A DNA stretch of 64,000 nucleotides, taken from positions 1,115,001 to 1,179,000 of the forward strand of contig NZ_PGEP01000001.1 in NCBI RefSeq assembly GCF_002797445.1, in the 5' to 3' direction. The position numbers were made by a program, and so were the translations under genes. The notes below the pieces were generated by a model. The model saw only the letters and a program-made list of their open reading frames with translations, was not told the origin of the DNA and ran no database searches. This document shows, piece after piece, positions 33,983-42,438 of this stretch. Position 1 is the stretch's first letter. Each line of letters begins with the position of its first letter. The DNA is from Acidovorax sp. 69. Lineage in GTDB: Bacteria > Pseudomonadota > Gammaproteobacteria > Burkholderiales > Burkholderiaceae_C.

Positions 33983-34444
33983 TCACTCCACAGCGTTGCT
34001 GGGCACCGCAGGCCCGATCTTGAACACTCCACTGACCCGCGCACACGGCACCCCGCCGGCCGTGACCAGGCCCTGCGCAAACACCAGCGAGCGCGTGATG
34101 CGCAGTGGATCGGCCTCGCCTTCGACCCAGGCGCCTAGCGGGGCAGGGGCCAGGTAGTCGATCTGCAGGCTGATGGTGGGCAAAAAGCGGTCGGCCACCT
34201 GGTCGCTTTTTCGGTGCACCGACAGGGGCACCAGCATGTCGCAAAAGGTGGCCATCATGCCGCCGTGCAGGTTGCCCATGGGGTTGGTGTGCCGCCGCTC
34301 CACGCGAAAGCCGAATTTCACCACCTTGCCCTGGTGCAGTACATACAACGGGCCGTTGTGCTGGATGTAAGGTCCGCCGGCTTCCAGTGCCACAAAGCCT
34401 GCGGGGGTGTCGTTGACGGTGGCTGCGTTCTCGGGGGTGTTCAT
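33983..34444 (-). CDS. PaaI-type hotdog thioesterase
   Basis: 153 residues. Hotdog-fold thioesterase: the RRHTNPMGNLHGGMMATFCDMLV segment carries the HGG motif on the central helix; later LQIDYLAPAPLGAWVEGEADPLRITRSLVFAQG strands complete the fold. It would hydrolyse an acyl-CoA; specificity unknown. The start overlaps the stop of the preceding transglutaminase-like gene by one base (TGATG), so the two are coupled. Confidence 0.88.
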   Translation of the reverse strand: MNTPENAATVNDTPAGFVALEAGGPYIQHNGPLYVLHQGKVVKFGFRVERRHTNPMGNLHGGMMATFCDMLVPLSVHRKSDQVADRFLPTISLQIDYLAPAPLGAWVEGEADPLRITRSLVFAQGLVTAGGVPCARVSGVFKIGPAVPSNAVE

Positions 34445-35133
34445 CAGCGGGCTTCCTTGGCGATGTCGTTGGCAAAACTGGCGTCCTGCAGGCTGCTGCG
34501 GGTGGCGTCGCCCTGCAGCCAGCCGCCGTACACCGAGCGGAAGTCGGCCACGATCTGCGCCAGGGGCATGTCATCGAATGCGCCGCGCTGGTGCACGTAT
34601 TCCATGTGGCGCTGGCCGGTCTTGTCAAAGGGGTGGTAGATGGAATCGTTCTCCCCATCGAACTCCAGCGGCAGCAGCCCGAAGCGCTCGCACAGTTCGA
34701 TGTTGAAGGCCGGTGTGGCCTTGCGCCACTGGCCATCGAGCCAGATGTCGCTGTAGCCGTGCCAGATGAAAAGATCGGTCTTCATGGTCTCGCGCATGCG
34801 CTCCGTGCTGAGATGGTTGCGCACGTCGGCAAACCCTATGCGTGCCGGGATGCCTGCCGCGCGGCAGGCGGCGGTGAGCAGCGCTGCCTTGGGTACGCAC
34901 CAGCCATAGCCGTTGGCCAGCACGCTGCTGGCTGCCATGCCCTCCGGTGAGAGGTCAATGCGGTACGGGTCGTAGCGAAAGCCGTCGCGCACGGCCAAGT
35001 ACAGGGCCACGGCGCGTTCACGGTCAGTGGCGCCGCGTGCGTGTTCGGCGGCAAAGGCCTGGACGGCAGGGGCATCGCTGTCGATGAGGGCGGTGGCGCG
35101 CAGCGCGGCGGGTGTGGGGTGGTTCGGGGTCAT
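34444..35133 (-). CDS. Transglutaminase-like cysteine protease fold protein
   Basis: 229 residues. Papain-like transglutaminase core with nucleophile Cys79 in GYGWCVPKA, then His125 in LFIWHGYSDIWLDG; the third residue would lie in KATPAFNIE, where the usual DPT is not evident. No signal peptide, so cytoplasmic. Relatives are often peptidases or peptide-modifying enzymes; function unknown. It forms a two-gene unit with the downstream thioesterase. Confidence 0.82.
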   Translation of the reverse strand: MTPNHPTPAALRATALIDSDAPAVQAFAAEHARGATDRERAVALYLAVRDGFRYDPYRIDLSPEGMAASSVLANGYGWCVPKAALLTAACRAAGIPARIGFADVRNHLSTERMRETMKTDLFIWHGYSDIWLDGQWRKATPAFNIELCERFGLLPLEFDGENDSIYHPFDKTGQRHMEYVHQRGAFDDMPLAQIVADFRSVYGGWLQGDATRSSLQDASFANDIAKEAR

Positions 35134-35253
35134 GGTTCGAAGGCTCCTTGCGGCCCAGTGTGCAGGCCACCCTGGTGCGTAGCTGTCACGGTGGTGCCAG
35201 AGCCAGTGTGCCGGATCGCGCGCGCCGATGACTGCCCACGGGCTTTGTCTCGG

Positions 35254-35901
35254 TCACACCCGCCATGCGGGCAGTTCCCAATTGCGCCAAAGCGCCAGCC
35301 CGCGCAGCCCGGCGGTCAGCAGCACGCAAGCCACCAGTGGCGCCCAGTCGGGGGCTTGCAGGTGGCGCAGGGCCACGTCGGCCCAGCCGCCGGCAAAGGC
35401 GCACAACGCGTACGGGCGATGATCGCTGAAGGCCTGGGGTACTTCGTTGCACAGTACGTCGCGCAGCACCCCGCCAAACGCGCCGGTGATCACGCCCATC
35501 ACCACGGCGATGATCGGCTCCATGCCGACGGCGGAGGCGATGTCGACGCCCACGGCCGCGAAGAGGCCCAGGCCGATGGCGTCGGGCAGGAGCATGGCGC
35601 GTTCGGTGGGCTCGAAGTGACGCTGGCGCATGAACAGCATCGCGCCCACGCACAGAGCCAGGATGCCCCAGACGAAACCGGTGTGCCGCACCCAGAAGAA
35701 TGGCCGCTGGTCCAGCAGCAGGTCACGCAGCGTGCCGCCGCCAAAGGCCGCGACAAAGGCCAGCACGCACACGCCCACGGCGTCGAGCCGTTTGCGCGCA
35801 GCGGCGATCACGCCCGACAACGCGAACGCAATGGTGGCCGCCACCTCCAGAAGAAAGCGCAGGGTATGCACCCAGGGGGCGTCGAGAAACAACGGGTCCA
35901 T
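35254..35901 (-). CDS. TRIC-type cation channel family protein (UPF0126)
   Basis: 215 residues, seven hydrophobic segments in two homologous halves. The repeated signature GGGTLRDLLL (about 55-64) and GAFGGVLRDVLCNEVP (about 140-155) is diagnostic of the YicG/YadS family, prokaryotic homologues of trimeric intracellular cation channels. Inner membrane; would conduct monovalent cations. Single-gene unit, 352 bases long downstream spacing excluded: the next gene starts 120 bases away and the gap shows nothing. Confidence 0.9.
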   Translation of the reverse strand: MDPLFLDAPWVHTLRFLLEVAATIAFALSGVIAAARKRLDAVGVCVLAFVAAFGGGTLRDLLLDQRPFFWVRHTGFVWGILALCVGAMLFMRQRHFEPTERAMLLPDAIGLGLFAAVGVDIASAVGMEPIIAVVMGVITGAFGGVLRDVLCNEVPQAFSDHRPYALCAFAGGWADVALRHLQAPDWAPLVACVLLTAGLRGLALWRNWELPAWRV

Positions 35902-35962
35902 GGGCGCAATTGTGCCGTGGTGCCGCCGTCGCGGGCGGCGGGTCGTGTCACCGCGCCTGCTT

Positions 35963-36019
35963 TGCTATTGCTTCCAAAAACATAGCTGGTAGCGCATGTT
36001 CAACGGGCGCCTCAGCGCA
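35963..36019. repeat. Interspersed repeat copy at the end of the Kef-type gene
   Basis: TTGCTATTGCTTCCAAAAACATAGCTGGTAGCGC then CAACGGGCGCCTCAGCGC; a diverged copy ending directly at the stop codon of the antiporter gene (36020). Confidence 0.55.
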
Positions 36020-37915
36020 TTATTTATCTGAATGCCGGGCACTGGCTGCCCCGTCACCCCTGATGCCGTCCTCTGGCACGCCATACCCCGGGTACTGCCC
36101 GCCCGTAGCCCCCAATGCGGCGCTTTCTTGCCGTTCCTTGGCCATCTGCTCGGCCAACTGGCTGCGTCCTTCGCGCGCCACGGCGATGTATTTGGCCTGG
36201 TCTTTGTGGTGCGGGTACATGCGGTCAGCCAGCGCGATGTTGTGTTTGCGAAAGCGGTCGGTGAAGGTGGTGGCTTCAGCGGGTGACAGGCCCATCAACT
36301 CCAGCACGGTGTGGGCGCTTTTGAGGCTGGACTCGAAAAGCTCGCGCTGCACCAGCGTTACGCCCAGGTCGCGCAGTTTGTTCCAGTGGGTGATGTCGCG
36401 TGCGCGGGCCACGATCTGCAGGTTGGGAAAGTGCTCGCGGGCCAGTTTGGCGATTTTCAGAGACTGCTCGGCGTCGTCCACGGCGATGACCAGGATGCGG
36501 GCGTGTTCGGCCCCCGCAATGCGCAGCAGATCAAGGCGCGTGGCGTCGCCATAAAACACGCGGTAGCCAAAGGTGCGGGCCACTTCCAGCATGTCCACGC
36601 TGTGGTCGAGCACGGTGGTGTGGATGCCCTCGGCCAGCAGCACGCGCGAGACGATCTGCCCGTAGCGGCCGAAGCCCGCGATGATGATGGGCGCCTCTTG
36701 CGGCTCGGAGATTTCTTCGGCGGCGGGGGCCTTGACCTTGGCATAGCGGCGCAGCAGCACGCGGTCCAGCAGCACCAGCAGCAGCGGGCTGATCAGCATC
36801 GAGAGCGCCACGGCGCCAATCAGCAGCGAAGCGGTTTCGGCCGGGAACACATTGGCGCCCGCAGCGGCCTGGAACACCACAAACGCAAATTCACCCCCTT
36901 GCGCCAGCAGCAGCGTGAACACGGGGCGCTCCTGGTAAGGGATGTTGACCAGCTTGGCCAGGGTGTAGATGACGACGGCCTTGGCCGCGAGGAAGCCGAT
37001 CAGGATAGCGGCCATGAGGCCGGGCGAGCGCAGGATGACGCCGAAGTCGATGCTCATGCCCACGGCGATGAAGAACAGGCCGAGCAGCAGGCCCTTGAAG
37101 GGCTCGATGTCGGCCTCCAGCTCGCGCCGGTATTCGCTGTCAGCCAGCAGCACGCCGGCAAGAAACGCGCCCAGCGCCATCGACAGGCCCACCATCACCA
37201 TCAGGTAGGCAATGCCCACCACCAGCAGCAGCGCGGCGGCGGTGAAGATCTCGGGCGTGTTGCTCTTGGCGATCCAGCGCAGCACGGGACGCAGCAGCAG
37301 GCGCCCGCCCAGGATGATGGCGGCAATCACGGCCACGATCTTGAGCGCCTCCAGCGCCACATCGCCGGGCGTGTGGCCCACGCCTTCGCCAGCGGCGGCG
37401 CCCAGTACCGGCAACATGGCCAGGATGGGGATGGCGGCAACGTCCTGGAACAACAGGATGGAGAACCCGGCTTGCCCACTTTGCGTGCGCAGCAGGTTGC
37501 GCTCGGTCAGCGACTGCAGCGCAATGGCGGTGGACGACAGCGCCAGGCCCAGTGCGCCCACCAGGCTCACGCGCCAAGGCAGGCCCGCCAGCGCGCCCAG
37601 CGCAAACAGCACGGCTGCGCACCCCAGCACCTGTGCGCTGCCAGTGCCGAAGATGGGCCGGCGCAGCGCCCACAGGCGGCTCGGTTGCAGCTCCAGTCCC
37701 ACCAGAAACAGCATGAGCACCACACCGAATTCGGCGAAGTGCAGGATGTCCTGCACGTTGCTGACCAGGCCCAGGCCCCACGGCCCGATGGCAATGCCCG
37801 CCGCGAGGTAGCCAATGATGGCGCCCAGGCCCAGGGCCTTGGCAATGGGCACCGCGAGCACCGCCGCCGTGAGGTAGAGGAAGCCGTAGGTGAGCCAGGT
37901 GGGGGCGTGTTCCAT
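36020..37915 (-). CDS. Kef-type CPA2 monovalent cation:proton antiporter
   Basis: 631 residues. The N-terminal membrane domain (about 1-385, twelve or more helices) includes GLELQPSRLW and a SSTAIALQSL-type segment of CPA2 antiporters. A cytoplasmic RCK/TrkA-N domain follows (about 405-525; IIIAGFGRYGQIVSRVLL is the NAD-binding motif) with a C-terminal regulatory tail. It would exchange K+ for H+, often in protection against electrophiles. No ancillary kefG/kefF gene is nearby. Single-gene unit. Confidence 0.92.
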   Translation of the reverse strand: MEHAPTWLTYGFLYLTAAVLAVPIAKALGLGAIIGYLAAGIAIGPWGLGLVSNVQDILHFAEFGVVLMLFLVGLELQPSRLWALRRPIFGTGSAQVLGCAAVLFALGALAGLPWRVSLVGALGLALSSTAIALQSLTERNLLRTQSGQAGFSILLFQDVAAIPILAMLPVLGAAAGEGVGHTPGDVALEALKIVAVIAAIILGGRLLLRPVLRWIAKSNTPEIFTAAALLLVVGIAYLMVMVGLSMALGAFLAGVLLADSEYRRELEADIEPFKGLLLGLFFIAVGMSIDFGVILRSPGLMAAILIGFLAAKAVVIYTLAKLVNIPYQERPVFTLLLAQGGEFAFVVFQAAAGANVFPAETASLLIGAVALSMLISPLLLVLLDRVLLRRYAKVKAPAAEEISEPQEAPIIIAGFGRYGQIVSRVLLAEGIHTTVLDHSVDMLEVARTFGYRVFYGDATRLDLLRIAGAEHARILVIAVDDAEQSLKIAKLAREHFPNLQIVARARDITHWNKLRDLGVTLVQRELFESSLKSAHTVLELMGLSPAEATTFTDRFRKHNIALADRMYPHHKDQAKYIAVAREGRSQLAEQMAKERQESAALGATGGQYPGYGVPEDGIRGDGAASARHSDK

Positions 37916-38032
37916 AGAGAAGTGAGTGAGCGGGCGATGACGTTGGGGGGAGGGGGTCGCACGGAGGCGGGCGTGTCAGGATTCTGGCATTGCCACCGCG
38001 ATGTAGACGGGTGCGCGTGGCACGTTATTGAA

Positions 38033-38090
38033 ACGCTTCTGTTTTGATAGCTTTCAGCGCTTGTTGCTGGGGCGCTAGCGGCCAATTTTG
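38033..38090. repeat. Interspersed repeat copy upstream of the LysE-type gene
   Basis: GCTTCTGTTTTGATAGCT, TTCAGCGCTTGTTGCTGG, GGCGCTAGCGGCCAATTTTG. Well preserved. Shares its first 18 bases exactly with the copy at 38813 downstream of the same gene, in the same orientation. Confidence 0.75.
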
Positions 38091-38163
38091 TTCAGATCAT
38101 CACGACGGAGCGGGGGGCGTTGTTAAGATGTTCGCCCTTCTTCGCACACAGGCACGGTGACCC

Positions 38164-38802
38164 ATGGACTTGCAGACTTGGCTGGCTTTTTTTGCGGCAT
38201 CGTGCCTGATTGCAGTGTCGCCGGGCTCGGGGGCCGTGCTGTCGATGAGCCACGGCTTGTCGTTTGGCGTACGCAAGACGGGTGCCACGATCTTCGGCCT
38301 GCAACTGGGCCTGCTGCTGATCTTGCTGATCGCCGGTGCGGGCGTGGGCTCGCTGCTGCTGGCGTCTGAGGTGGCGTTCAGCGTGGTGAAGGTGCTGGGC
38401 GCCTGCTATTTGATCTACGTGGGCTTCAACCAGTGGCGTGCGGGGGATGCGCCCATGGTGCAGGGCGACGAGGCCGCAGCGGCTGGCACCTGGCAAAAGC
38501 GCTGCTTGACGGGGTTTTTGACCAATGCCACCAACCCCAAGGGCATCATCTTCATGGTGGCTGTGTTGCCCCAGTTCATGACCGACATGCGCCCGCTGTG
38601 GAGCCAGTTGCTCGTGATGGCTGCCACCACGCTGACGGTGGACGTGGTGGTGATGCACGGCTACGCTTTTGGCGCCAGCGCACTGCGCCGCCTGATGCGC
38701 AGTGCCCGGGCCGTGCGCACGCAGAACCGCGTGTTTGGCGGCCTGTTGATGGCGGTGGGCGCCGGGCTGTTTTTTGTCAAGCGCGGCGGCCAGCACGCTT
38801 GA
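38164..38802 (+). CDS. LysE/RhtB-family amino-acid exporter
   Basis: 212 residues, about six membrane segments. Family signature at the start, FFAASCLIAVSPGSGAVLSMSHGL (the SPGP-like motif), then YLIYVGFNQWRAG and the mid-protein FLTNATNPKGIIFMVAVLPQFM. LysE-type translocators export amino acids or homoserine lactone-like compounds; substrate unknown. Single gene between two direct copies of the interspersed repeat. Confidence 0.9.
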   Translation: MDLQTWLAFFAASCLIAVSPGSGAVLSMSHGLSFGVRKTGATIFGLQLGLLLILLIAGAGVGSLLLASEVAFSVVKVLGACYLIYVGFNQWRAGDAPMVQGDEAAAAGTWQKRCLTGFLTNATNPKGIIFMVAVLPQFMTDMRPLWSQLLVMAATTLTVDVVVMHGYAFGASALRRLMRSARAVRTQNRVFGGLLMAVGAGLFFVKRGGQHA

Positions 38803-38812
38803 TGTGATGATC

Positions 38813-38872
38813 ATGCTTCTGTTTTGATAGCTGGTTGCGATTATTCATCAAGCGCTGAGGCCTGATTTGGCT
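38813..38872. repeat. Interspersed repeat copy downstream of the LysE-type gene
   Basis: GCTTCTGTTTTGATAGCT, GGTTGCGATTATTCATCA, AGCGCTGAGGCCTGATTTGG. Direct orientation relative to the copy at 38033; identical first 18 bases. Confidence 0.7.
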
Positions 38873-38909
38873 CGGTTTTTATAGGTTCGCAGATCCCAAG
38901 GAGGTTGTC

Positions 38910-39527
38910 ATGCCAGTCGTCGTAGTCGCCAATCCGAAGGGCGGCGTGGGCAAGTCCACGTTGTCTACCAACATCGCGGGCTACTTTGCAAGCCAAGGGC
39001 ATCCTGTGATCCTCGGCGACACCGACCGGCAGGAGTCGGCCAAGCTCTGGCTGGGCCTGCGCCCACCGGCTGCGCGTGCCATCGGCGGCTGGGACACCAG
39101 CTCGGACGTGATCAGCCGCCCTCCCAAGGGCACCACGCATGCGGTGCTCGACACCCCGGCCGGTCTGCATGGCTGGCGCCTGAACGACGTGCTCAAGCTG
39201 GCCGACAAAATCATCGTGCCGCTGCAGCCCAGCGTGTTCGACATTTTTGCCACGCGCAGCTTTCTGGACCAGCTGGCCGAGCACCGCCGCGCAGAAGGCG
39301 TGCAGATCGGCATCGTAGGGATGCGTGTGGATGCGCGCACCAAGGCGGCCGAGCAGTTGCACCACTTTGTGGACAACCTGGGCTTTCCCGTGCTGGGCTA
39401 TCTGCGCGATACGCAAAACTATGTGCACCTGGCTGCGCATGGCCTCACACTGTTCGATGTGGCGCCGGGTCGGGTGGCGCGCGACCTGGAGCAATGGCAA
39501 GGAATCTGTACGTGGCTCAATTCTTGA
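38910..39527 (+). CDS. Orphan ParA/MinD-family ATPase
   Basis: 205 residues. Deviant Walker A KGGVGKST (about 10-17), switch I in GDTDRQESAKLW and the AVLDTPAG Walker B-like segment identify a ParA-type P-loop ATPase. RBS AAGGAGG is strong. No ParB-type gene or parS-like array is seen next to it; short ParA proteins without ParB position other cargos (chemoreceptor arrays, cellulose or plasmid complexes). Its cargo is unknown. The MaoC gene begins 99 bases downstream. Confidence 0.9.
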   Translation: MPVVVVANPKGGVGKSTLSTNIAGYFASQGHPVILGDTDRQESAKLWLGLRPPAARAIGGWDTSSDVISRPPKGTTHAVLDTPAGLHGWRLNDVLKLADKIIVPLQPSVFDIFATRSFLDQLAEHRRAEGVQIGIVGMRVDARTKAAEQLHHFVDNLGFPVLGYLRDTQNYVHLAAHGLTLFDVAPGRVARDLEQWQGICTWLNS

Positions 39528-39626
39528 AGGACAGCGTGAAGCAGCAGGACCTGACACAAGACCCAAGGGAAAACACCTGTCACCCGTCAGACAAGGCGCG
39601 CTTGGGTGCGGGGCTACATTGGAACG

Positions 39627-40091
39627 ATGAAAATCTTCCGCTCTTATTCCGAAGTCAGCGCCTGCGTGGGCCAGGAGGTCGCCGTGACCGACTGGATCAC
39701 CATCACGCAGGAGCAGGTCAACCTGTTTGCCCAGGCCACGGGCGACCACCAATGGATCCATGTGGACCCCGAGCGCGCCAAGGCCGGGCCGTTTGGCGCA
39801 CCCATTGCGCACGGGTTTCTCACGCTGTCGCTGATCCCGCGGTTCTTCGAGGCAGGCCTGAGCATCGAAGGCGCACGCATGGGGGTGAACTATGGCCTCA
39901 ACAAAGTGCGCTTTACCGCGCCAGTGCCGGTGGGCAGCCGTTTGCGTGCACGCCTCACGCTGCAGGCCGCCGAGCCGGTGGCGCCCGATGGCATGCAGAT
40001 GACCTGGCTGGTGACCGTGGAGCGCGAGGGCAGCGACAAGCCCGTGTGCGTGGCCGAATCGCTGGCGCGCAATTTCGGCGCTCCGGCCTGA
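39627..40091 (+). CDS. MaoC-type enoyl-CoA hydratase
   Basis: 154 residues, single hotdog domain. The catalytic motif ATGDHQWIHVDPERAKAGPFGAPIAHGF carries the Asp and His of (R)-specific enoyl-CoA hydratases. Such enzymes hydrate trans-2-enoyl-CoA to (R)-3-hydroxyacyl-CoA, often feeding polyhydroxyalkanoate synthesis. ATG 39627 is preferred; seven extra codons upstream have no similarity. The LysR gene follows after 32 bases, likely co-transcribed. Confidence 0.9.
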   Translation: MKIFRSYSEVSACVGQEVAVTDWITITQEQVNLFAQATGDHQWIHVDPERAKAGPFGAPIAHGFLTLSLIPRFFEAGLSIEGARMGVNYGLNKVRFTAPVPVGSRLRARLTLQAAEPVAPDGMQMTWLVTVEREGSDKPVCVAESLARNFGAPA

Positions 40092-40123
40092 GCCTGGTCG
40101 CAATCGGGCAGGAGGTCTGAACC

Positions 40124-41065
40124 ATGGACCGCCTGCAAGCCATGAAAATTTTCGAGCGCGTGGTGGAAGAGGGCGGCTTTGCCGCCGCTGCCCGCGCCAT
40201 GGACATGTCTCCCCCTGTGGTCACCCGCATGGTGGCCGAGCTGGAGCAGCACCTGGGCACGCGCCTGCTGCAGCGCACCACCCGCAAGCTGGCGCTCACC
40301 GACGCGGGAGAGTCGTACTTGCAGCGGGTGCGCGCCATCCTGCATGAAATCGACGACGCCGAGGCGGCGGCTGCGGCCAGCACACGCGACCTGCGTGGAA
40401 CCATCCGCGTGGTGGCGGCGCCCGTGCTGGCCACCAACTTCCTGGCGCCCATGATGGCGTTGTGGCATGCCCACTACCCCAAGCTGATGCTGGACATCAG
40501 CTTGGATGCCTACGCGGCCAGCCGCGTCGACGAGTTCGATGTGACCATCATGGTGGCGGGCGAGGATTTCGACGCCAACATCGTCGCGCGTTCTTTGGTG
40601 CAGGGCGAGGCGATTGTGGTGGCATCGCCCGACTATCTGGAGCGCCGTGGCATTCCGCGCGAGCCGCAGGATCTGGTGCACCACGATTACCTGCGTGATT
40701 CCAGCGCGCCTGTGCGATTGCAGTCGGGGCCAGGCCGCAAGCTGCGCCTGCAGTCACTGCGGCCCGAGGTGCCTGACGAGGAGGTGGATGCACCGGCGGT
40801 GCTGCAGTCGGTGAGCACCGAGCTGCTGATGCGTGCCGCCGTGGATGGTGCGGGGGTGGCTGTTACCTCACGCCTGCTGGCCGAGGAGCATCTGGCCCGT
40901 GGTGAACTGGTGCACATTCTGCCGGGATGGATTTTTTCGCGCTACACCATCTATGCGGCGCTGCCGTCGGGCCGGATGTTGCCTGCCCGGACCCGGGTGT
41001 TTCTGGATTTCCTGACCGAACACGTGCCCCGTGCGATGGCCGAAAAACGCGGCCAGCTCAGCTGA
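40124..41065 (+). CDS. LysR-family transcriptional regulator
   Basis: 313 residues. HTH at about 1-60 (FAAAARAMDMSPPVVTRMVAELEQHLGTRLLQRTTRKLALTDAG) and substrate-binding domain about 90-300. Strong RBS CAGGAGG. It belongs to the large CrgA-like group frequent in Burkholderiales. Its 3' end overlaps the convergent trmL by 8 bases. Target not evident; the MaoC gene on the same strand is a candidate partner. Confidence 0.92.
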   Translation: MDRLQAMKIFERVVEEGGFAAAARAMDMSPPVVTRMVAELEQHLGTRLLQRTTRKLALTDAGESYLQRVRAILHEIDDAEAAAAASTRDLRGTIRVVAAPVLATNFLAPMMALWHAHYPKLMLDISLDAYAASRVDEFDVTIMVAGEDFDANIVARSLVQGEAIVVASPDYLERRGIPREPQDLVHHDYLRDSSAPVRLQSGPGRKLRLQSLRPEVPDEEVDAPAVLQSVSTELLMRAAVDGAGVAVTSRLLAEEHLARGELVHILPGWIFSRYTIYAALPSGRMLPARTRVFLDFLTEHVPRAMAEKRGQLS

Positions 41066-41585
41066 GCTGCGCAAACCCGCTGATGATCGTGCCTTCGGGT
41101 TCAGTGGTGATCTGACCGTCGGGCATGGCAAAACTGTTCTGGCGCCACGCTTCGAACACGGTCACCGCCACCGCATTTGACAGGTTGAGGCTACGCTGGC
41201 CGACCACCATGGGCAGGCGCAGGCGTTGGGCGGGGGGGAAGCTCTCGCGCAACTCAGCGGGAAGCCCCCGGGTTTCGGCGCCAAATACCAGCCAGTCTCC
41301 AGGCAGAAAGCAGGTGGAGTGCACGGGTTGTGAGCTATGTGTGGTCATCGCGAACATGCGTGCATGTTCGGGCTGGGCATCGCGCAGAAAAGCGGTCCAG
41401 CCCGCATGGACCTGGACCTGGGCATATTCGTGATAGTCGAGCCCCGCACGCCGCATCTGGCGGTCTTCCATCGAGAACCCGAGGGGTTCGATCAAGTGCA
41501 GCGTGCACCCCGTATTGGCCGCCAGGCGAATGACATTGCCTGTGTTGGGCGGGATTTCGGGTTCGACCAGGACGATGTGAAACAT
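41058..41585 (-). CDS. trmL: tRNA (cytidine(34)-2'-O)-methyltransferase TrmL
   Basis: 175 residues (most relatives are about 155). SPOUT/TrmD-like knotted methyltransferase: FHIVLVEPEIPPNTGNVIRLAANTGCTLHLIEPLGF is the family N terminus, and the SAM-binding knot is LVFGAETRGLP...LRLPMVVGQRSLNLSNAVAVTVFEAWRQ. It 2'-O-methylates the wobble base of some leucine tRNAs. The start at 41585 is chosen on that N terminus. The extra length is a C-terminal tail of about 20 residues (QITTEPEGTIISGFAQLS) that overlaps the convergent LysR gene end. Confidence 0.92.
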   Translation of the reverse strand: MFHIVLVEPEIPPNTGNVIRLAANTGCTLHLIEPLGFSMEDRQMRRAGLDYHEYAQVQVHAGWTAFLRDAQPEHARMFAMTTHSSQPVHSTCFLPGDWLVFGAETRGLPAELRESFPPAQRLRLPMVVGQRSLNLSNAVAVTVFEAWRQNSFAMPDGQITTEPEGTIISGFAQLS

Positions 41586-41681
41586 GGCGCTATTGTCATC
41601 GCCTGACCTGTGTGTTGAGCAACCACTCGTAAACAAAAGTATCCCGTTGGTAGGTTGATCGGGTCGCTGGCTGGCAGGGGC

Positions 41682-42404
41682 TCAGGCTGGGGCCGTGCGC
41701 GCCAGAACCACCACCGTGACATGCGCCGCCCCTGCGTCGCGCAGCGCCAGCACGGCTGCGTGCGCGGTCGCGCCCGTGGTCATCACGTCGTCGAGCAGCA
41801 CCAGGCGCTGGCCGCGCAGGGCTGGGGCGTGGGAGGGTTCGACCGCGAAAGCACCCCGCAGGTTGCGCAGCCGCTGGTCGCGCGGCAGGCTGCTTTGTGC
41901 CTCGGTGGCATGCAGCCGCAGCAGGCTATGCGCATCGGCCTTGGTGCCAGCAAGGTGCCGGGCCAGCAACGCAGACTGGTTGAATCCCCGTTCGCGCAAG
42001 CGCTCTTGCGACAGCGGCACAGGCAGTACCCGGTTGGCCGCTTCAATCGCGGGCTCCACCCAGGGAGTGCTGCGCAGCAGCGTGGACAGCGTTCCTGCCC
42101 ACCCAGGATCTGCCCTGAACTTGAAGTCTGCGAGCGCGTCGGCCCACGGGTAGGCGTAGTCCACGGCCGCCAGACATGCGTCGAAAACCGGTGGATGGAG
42201 CAGGCAAGCCCCGCACACAGAAACCCCAGCGGGCACACGCAATGCGCACCGCTGGCAGCGGCTCGCTGGTTGCGCAAACCGTGCCACGCAGGCATTGCAG
42301 ATCCGTTGCGACGGCCATGCATGGCACACGGCGCATTGGCTGGGCACGCGACCCACCCAGCCCCGAAGGTTCTGCGAAAGCCCTGGCAATCCGTTGAAAC
42401 GCAT
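41682..42404 (-). CDS. ComF-family phosphoribosyltransferase-like protein
   Basis: 240 residues. N-terminal zinc-ribbon cysteines (CAVCHAW, CNACV, CQRCAL, CGACL) and the C-terminal PRTase domain with PRPP motif LVLLDDVMTTGATAHA and the RGFNQS segment are typical of ComF. ComF proteins are needed for natural DNA uptake and transformation in competent bacteria. Divergent from the BioC-like gene with 34 bases between the starts; TATACT in that gap may be a -10. Confidence 0.92.
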   Translation of the reverse strand: MRFNGLPGLSQNLRGWVGRVPSQCAVCHAWPSQRICNACVARFAQPASRCQRCALRVPAGVSVCGACLLHPPVFDACLAAVDYAYPWADALADFKFRADPGWAGTLSTLLRSTPWVEPAIEAANRVLPVPLSQERLRERGFNQSALLARHLAGTKADAHSLLRLHATEAQSSLPRDQRLRNLRGAFAVEPSHAPALRGQRLVLLDDVMTTGATAHAAVLALRDAGAAHVTVVVLARTAPA

Positions 42405-42438
42405 GAGTCAATATACTCGCGCGTCCTTGTGAAATGCC

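Noticed and set aside
33819-34736. 305-codon minus-strand frame across the thioesterase and transglutaminase-like genes
   Set aside because: It runs in another frame through two coupled, recognisable genes and through the AT-rich leader.
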